Shown here: piece by piece, positions 61,364-64,000 of the stretch
Numbering within the stretch: position 1 is the first letter of the stretch
How the letters are laid out: the number at the start of each line of letters is the position of its first letter
Source: Pseudomonas sp. Irchel 3E13
Lineage (GTDB): Bacteria > Pseudomonadota > Gammaproteobacteria > Pseudomonadales > Pseudomonadaceae
Assembly: GCF_900187455.1 (NCBI RefSeq)
Contig: NZ_FYDX01000016.1
Span: 1 to 64,000 of the forward strand
Length of the DNA stretch: 64,000 bases
Direction of reading: 5' to 3'
Notes under the pieces: model-generated
Told to the model about the DNA's origin: nothing
Seen by the model: the letters and a program-made list of their open reading frames with translations, nothing else
Databases searched by the model: none
Made by a program: the position numbers and the translations under genes

Positions 61364-62386
61364 TTGGCTGAAGACATCTTCTTGCTGACGCGCAGCACGC
61401 CGGCACCGATTGGCAATCTGCGCATCAAGGAGTCGGCCGAGACGCTGGATACCGGCGCCCCGATGGGGTTCAGTTTCGAGGATGTCGTCAGTCGCGATCA
61501 GCGCTTTCTTGAGTATGCCTACGAGCAGGGCGCGGCTATTGGTGGGGCTACGGGGGCGGGGGGCGAGGCGCCCAAGCTGCTGCTGACAGAAGGACGGAAT
61601 GGGCAGCTCTATCCGGATGCGGTGCTGAATGACGAACATGCCGCCTGCCACTGGTTTGTGAAGTTTGCTCGTAACCAGGCGCTAGACAACGATCAGACGA
61701 TCCTGCGTGCCGAATTCCTCTACTACAAGGCGCTGCAACGCCTTGGCATCGATACGGTAGCAACTGCCGAGCTGGACCTGAAAGAGGCTGATAAACCTAG
61801 CCTCTGGATGAAGCGCTTTGACCGTCGGATCGGTGCTTCCGGCGTTGAGCGATTGGCGGTCGAGTCGGTGTATTCGCTGGCGGGAGTGACCGAGCCAGGC
61901 AGCCGGATGGATCATCTGGAAGTTATCCAAGGGCTGGCCGCCCTGTGGATAAATGCCGGGCAGAAGGATCAGGTGCCTGATCTGGTGGCGGAATATATGC
62001 GCCGTGATCTGATCAACAAGATTCTCGGCAACTCCGACAACCACGGGCGCAACACGGCGATCATTCGTGGCGAGGATGCGCTGCGGCTGGCGCCGATCTA
62101 TGACCTCGCGCCCATGGTGATGGACGCCGAAGGCATCACACGAACCACCAAATGGGCTTCGCCTGTGGAGCATATGAGAGAGGTCGGCTGGCGAGCGGCT
62201 TGTCAGTTGCTGGAACCGTTGGTGGATCCGCAACAGGCGTTCGAGCGCTTGCGCCAGGATGCTCGTGGTTTGCTGGCGCTGCCGGATCTGCTGGCGGAGT
62301 CGGGTTTGCCGAAGGCGGTCATTGATCATCCGCACATCGCTTTGAAAAACCTTGAACAACGCATGAAGGACTGGGAGTTGCTATGA
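61364..62386 (+). CDS. hipA: HipA-family kinase lacking its N-terminal subdomain (HipT-like length)
   Basis: About 340 residues; the frame opens with TTG and a stop lies eight codons upstream, so no standard start is visible. It begins at EDIFLLTRSTPAPIGNLRIKES, which in full-length relatives is residue 110 or so: the first HipA subdomain is absent. The kinase parts remain: G-loop AIGGATGAGGEAPKLLL, catalytic KILGNSDNHGRN and metal-binding APIYDLAPM. Full HipA phosphorylates glutamyl-tRNA synthetase. The order hipA-hipB and the ATGA overlap with hipB indicate one unit. It may be a truncated remnant or a natural short kinase like HipT. Confidence 0.75.
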   Translation: MAEDIFLLTRSTPAPIGNLRIKESAETLDTGAPMGFSFEDVVSRDQRFLEYAYEQGAAIGGATGAGGEAPKLLLTEGRNGQLYPDAVLNDEHAACHWFVKFARNQALDNDQTILRAEFLYYKALQRLGIDTVATAELDLKEADKPSLWMKRFDRRIGASGVERLAVESVYSLAGVTEPGSRMDHLEVIQGLAALWINAGQKDQVPDLVAEYMRRDLINKILGNSDNHGRNTAIIRGEDALRLAPIYDLAPMVMDAEGITRTTKWASPVEHMREVGWRAACQLLEPLVDPQQAFERLRQDARGLLALPDLLAESGLPKAVIDHPHIALKNLEQRMKDWELL

Positions 62387-62661
62387 CGGTTTCGATCGAG
62401 ATTCGAGGGTTGCTGATCGAAAGCGTAATGGCGGGTATCGCCGATGGCTCACTTGAATTGGGTGCCGCCGTGCGTCGGTTGCGGGTCGAAGTCGCCAAGA
62501 TGCAGCAAACCCAGTTCGCGAAGATGTGCAAAATTTCGGTGCGGACCCTGATTCAGATTGAACAGGGGGAAGGGAACCCGACACTCAATTCGCTGAATGC
62601 CGTGTTCCGGCCGTTCGGTTTGCAGATGGGGGTCATGAGGCGGCCGGATCGGTTGCGCTGA
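62383..62661 (+). CDS. hipB: HipB-like Xre antitoxin
   Basis: 92 residues starting within the hipA stop (ATGA). The helix-turn-helix reads QTQFAKMCKISVRTLIQIEQGEGNPTLNSLNAVFRPFGLQMG, a Xre/Cro domain as in HipB. It should bind and neutralise the kinase and repress the operon through the TGCA boxes. The antitoxin follows the toxin, the reverse of E. coli hipBA. Confidence 0.85.
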   Translation: MTVSIEIRGLLIESVMAGIADGSLELGAAVRRLRVEVAKMQQTQFAKMCKISVRTLIQIEQGEGNPTLNSLNAVFRPFGLQMGVMRRPDRLR

Positions 62662-62692
62662 GTGAGCAGCCAAATCGCTGGCGCACTCACTT

Positions 62693-63514
62693 TTACCGCT
62701 GATACCCCTTCCCGTAATGCCGCTCCAACCGCGCCTGCACCAGTTCCAGGGCAAACGACAGCAGCCAGTAGATCAGCGCCGCGGTGGTGAGCATTTCCAG
62801 ATAGCGGTAGCTGGAGCGTCCGTAGGACTGCGCCAGGAACATCACTTCCCACACACCCATCACCGAAATAAGTGACGAGTCTTTCAGCATCGAGATGAAC
62901 TGGTTGGCGCCCGGCGGGATGATGGTGCGCATGGCCTGGGGCAGGGTGACGTGCCAGAAGATGGTAGTCGGCCGCATGCCCAACGCCAGTGCCGCCTGGC
63001 GCTGGCCCTGGGCGACGCCGAGGATGCCGGCGCGGAAGATTTCGCTCAGGTAGGCGCCGTAGTTCAGCGACAGGGCGATGATCCCCGCAGTGATCGCGCC
63101 CGGCACCAGGCCAATCTGCGGCAGGCCCAGGTAGAGCAGCATGATCTGGATCAGCAGCGGTGTGCCGCGGAAGAACGAGGTGTAGAAGCTGGCAATGCCC
63201 AGCAACACCGCGCTGTTCGACAGCCGCGCCAACGCGGCGGCGAAGCCCAGCACCACCGAGCAGACCATCGAACACAGGCAGAGGAACAGGGTCAGCGCGG
63301 CGCCTTGCAGGAAGCCGTTCGGGCCGAGTTTGAAGCCGGCCAGATTGGGAAACTTCTCAAGGATGATCGAAAACTTCAGATCAAAACTCAGGAAGAAGCC
63401 CACGAACACCAGCAGCAGGACCAGCCAGGTCAGGTAGAGCCGGGCGCGAAAGCCCGGCAGCGGCAAGCCCGCGCGGGTTTCGACGGGCTTTGGCGGCAGT
63501 TGTTGAGCACTCAT
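62693..63514 (-). CDS. Polar amino-acid ABC transporter permease
   Basis: 273 residues. Membrane helices start at about 25, 75, 105 and further on. The HisM/GlnP-type segments SFFRGTPLLIQIMLLYLGLP and the EAA loop QGQRQAALALGMRPTTIFWHVTLPQAMRTIIP are intact. It forms the channel for the amino acid delivered by the binding protein encoded just upstream; the ATG overlaps that gene's stop (ATGA). The ATPase gene is not in the window. Confidence 0.93.
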   Translation of the reverse strand: MSAQQLPPKPVETRAGLPLPGFRARLYLTWLVLLLVFVGFFLSFDLKFSIILEKFPNLAGFKLGPNGFLQGAALTLFLCLCSMVCSVVLGFAAALARLSNSAVLLGIASFYTSFFRGTPLLIQIMLLYLGLPQIGLVPGAITAGIIALSLNYGAYLSEIFRAGILGVAQGQRQAALALGMRPTTIFWHVTLPQAMRTIIPPGANQFISMLKDSSLISVMGVWEVMFLAQSYGRSSYRYLEMLTTAALIYWLLSFALELVQARLERHYGKGYQR

Positions 63515-64000
63515 TTACTGATGTCAGCGCCGATCCATTTCTGCGAAATGCGCGTCAGGGTGCCGTCCTGCTTCAGTTGCGCGAAGACATCGCGGACCTT
63601 GGCATCCCATTCTGCATCGCCTTTTTCGATGGCCACCGAGTTCGGCTCTTCATAGAGCGCCGCGCCAGCCAGCTTGAAGCGCTTGTCCTGGTCCAGGCGT
63701 GGCTTGGCGGTGACCAGGTTGGTGAGGATGGCATCCAGGCGCACGCCGGCACCCAGGCCGAGGTCCTGGAAGGCGACGTTATCGGTGTCGTACGGGGCGA
63801 TCTGCACCGCTTCGAAGGGGTACTCAAGCTTGGTGTCTTCGGCGCCTTCGATCACCAGGTTCTTGTTCAGGTAGCTCTCGTAGCTGGAGGCGCTGGTCAG
63901 GCCGACTTTCAGGCCGTCGAGGTCCTTGGCCGAGTGAATGCGTTCGTCCTTGGCGTTGACCACGATCACTGCTGGCGAGGCGTAGTACTCGACCGGGAAG
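63511..64000 (-). CDS. Amino-acid ABC transporter substrate-binding protein, C-terminal part
   Basis: The start lies beyond the window. The visible 162 residues begin FPVEYYASPAVIVVNAKDERIHSAKDLDG and include the second hinge region, DAILTNLVTA and a C-terminus AQLKQDGTLTRISQKWIGADISK typical of family 3 periplasmic binding proteins. It captures an amino acid (polar type) in the periplasm for the adjacent permease. Confidence 0.9.
   Translation of the reverse strand, partial: FPVEYYASPAVIVVNAKDERIHSAKDLDGLKVGLTSASSYESYLNKNLVIEGAEDTKLEYPFEAVQIAPYDTDNVAFQDLGLGAGVRLDAILTNLVTAKPRLDQDKRFKLAGAALYEEPNSVAIEKGDAEWDAKVRDVFAQLKQDGTLTRISQKWIGADISK

Overview
The window looks like a Pseudomonas chromosome of the P. 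putida / P. fluorescens lineage. GC is high and the right half carries a gene set and order known from Pseudomonas: lpd, cfa, cls, folE2, COG0523 GTPases, pdxY, a Kef-type antiporter, uvrD, a GGDEF/EAL protein, a zwf paralogue with an RpiR-type regulator, and pycR-pycA-pycB. In this genus the block lies near oriC, on the glmS side. No rRNA, tRNA or CRISPR was seen.

Region 1 (1 to 32,047) is an accessory heavy-metal island. It reads as the cargo part of a Tn7-like transposon. A TniQ/TnsD protein is at 366-2057. The far end, at 31,896-32,047, has three copies of the motif TTGTGTCAAACTATA, and the terminus read inward begins TGTGG. The transposase genes tnsABC would lie left of the window, and an IS3-family copy ends at 127. 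Near the left are debris (chrA and traX fragments) and an IS630-family insertion. The cargo comprises an orphan response regulator, a 49-residue secreted His-rich peptide, an OprD porin, czcCBA, a CzcP-like P-type ATPase, an OprO-like porin, a LysR regulator, a GtrA / GT2 / ArnT-like envelope glycosylation operon, czcRS, czcD, a zinc-ribbon protein, two DUF2790 proteins and an EptA-like lipid A phosphoethanolamine transferase.

A recurring palindromic box (consensus TTACAATTTTGTAAG) precedes almost every transcription unit of the island. At several promoters it sits about 30-34 bp upstream of a -10-like hexamer. This suggests one CzcR-type regulon joining metal efflux, porin control, small periplasmic proteins and lipid A/LPS decoration.

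Region 2 (32,048 to 37,914): just outside the transposon end is a strong terminator. By analogy with Tn7 at glmS it may be the terminator of the target gene, now displaced about 30 kb. A decayed chemoreceptor gene follows, then lpd, cfa, cls and a DUF3617 protein.

Region 3 (37,923 to 42,257) is a zinc-starvation (Zur) cluster with two Zur-like boxes: folE2, an unknown secreted protein, two COG0523 GTPases and a DUF1826 protein. It sits about 6 kb from the zinc-efflux island.

Region 4 (42,254 to 64,000) is core metabolism and repair. It includes pdxY, a thioesterase, a CPA2 antiporter, a lipoprotein hydrolase, SMI1/KNR4 and Tim44-like proteins, uvrD, a GGDEF/EAL protein, zwf with an RpiR-family regulator and a HexR-like operator, and pyruvate carboxylase subunits with their LysR regulator. 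Next comes a hipA-hipB pair whose kinase lacks its N-terminal subdomain and whose promoter carries three evenly spaced TGCA-N6-TGCA boxes. The window ends in an amino-acid ABC transporter.
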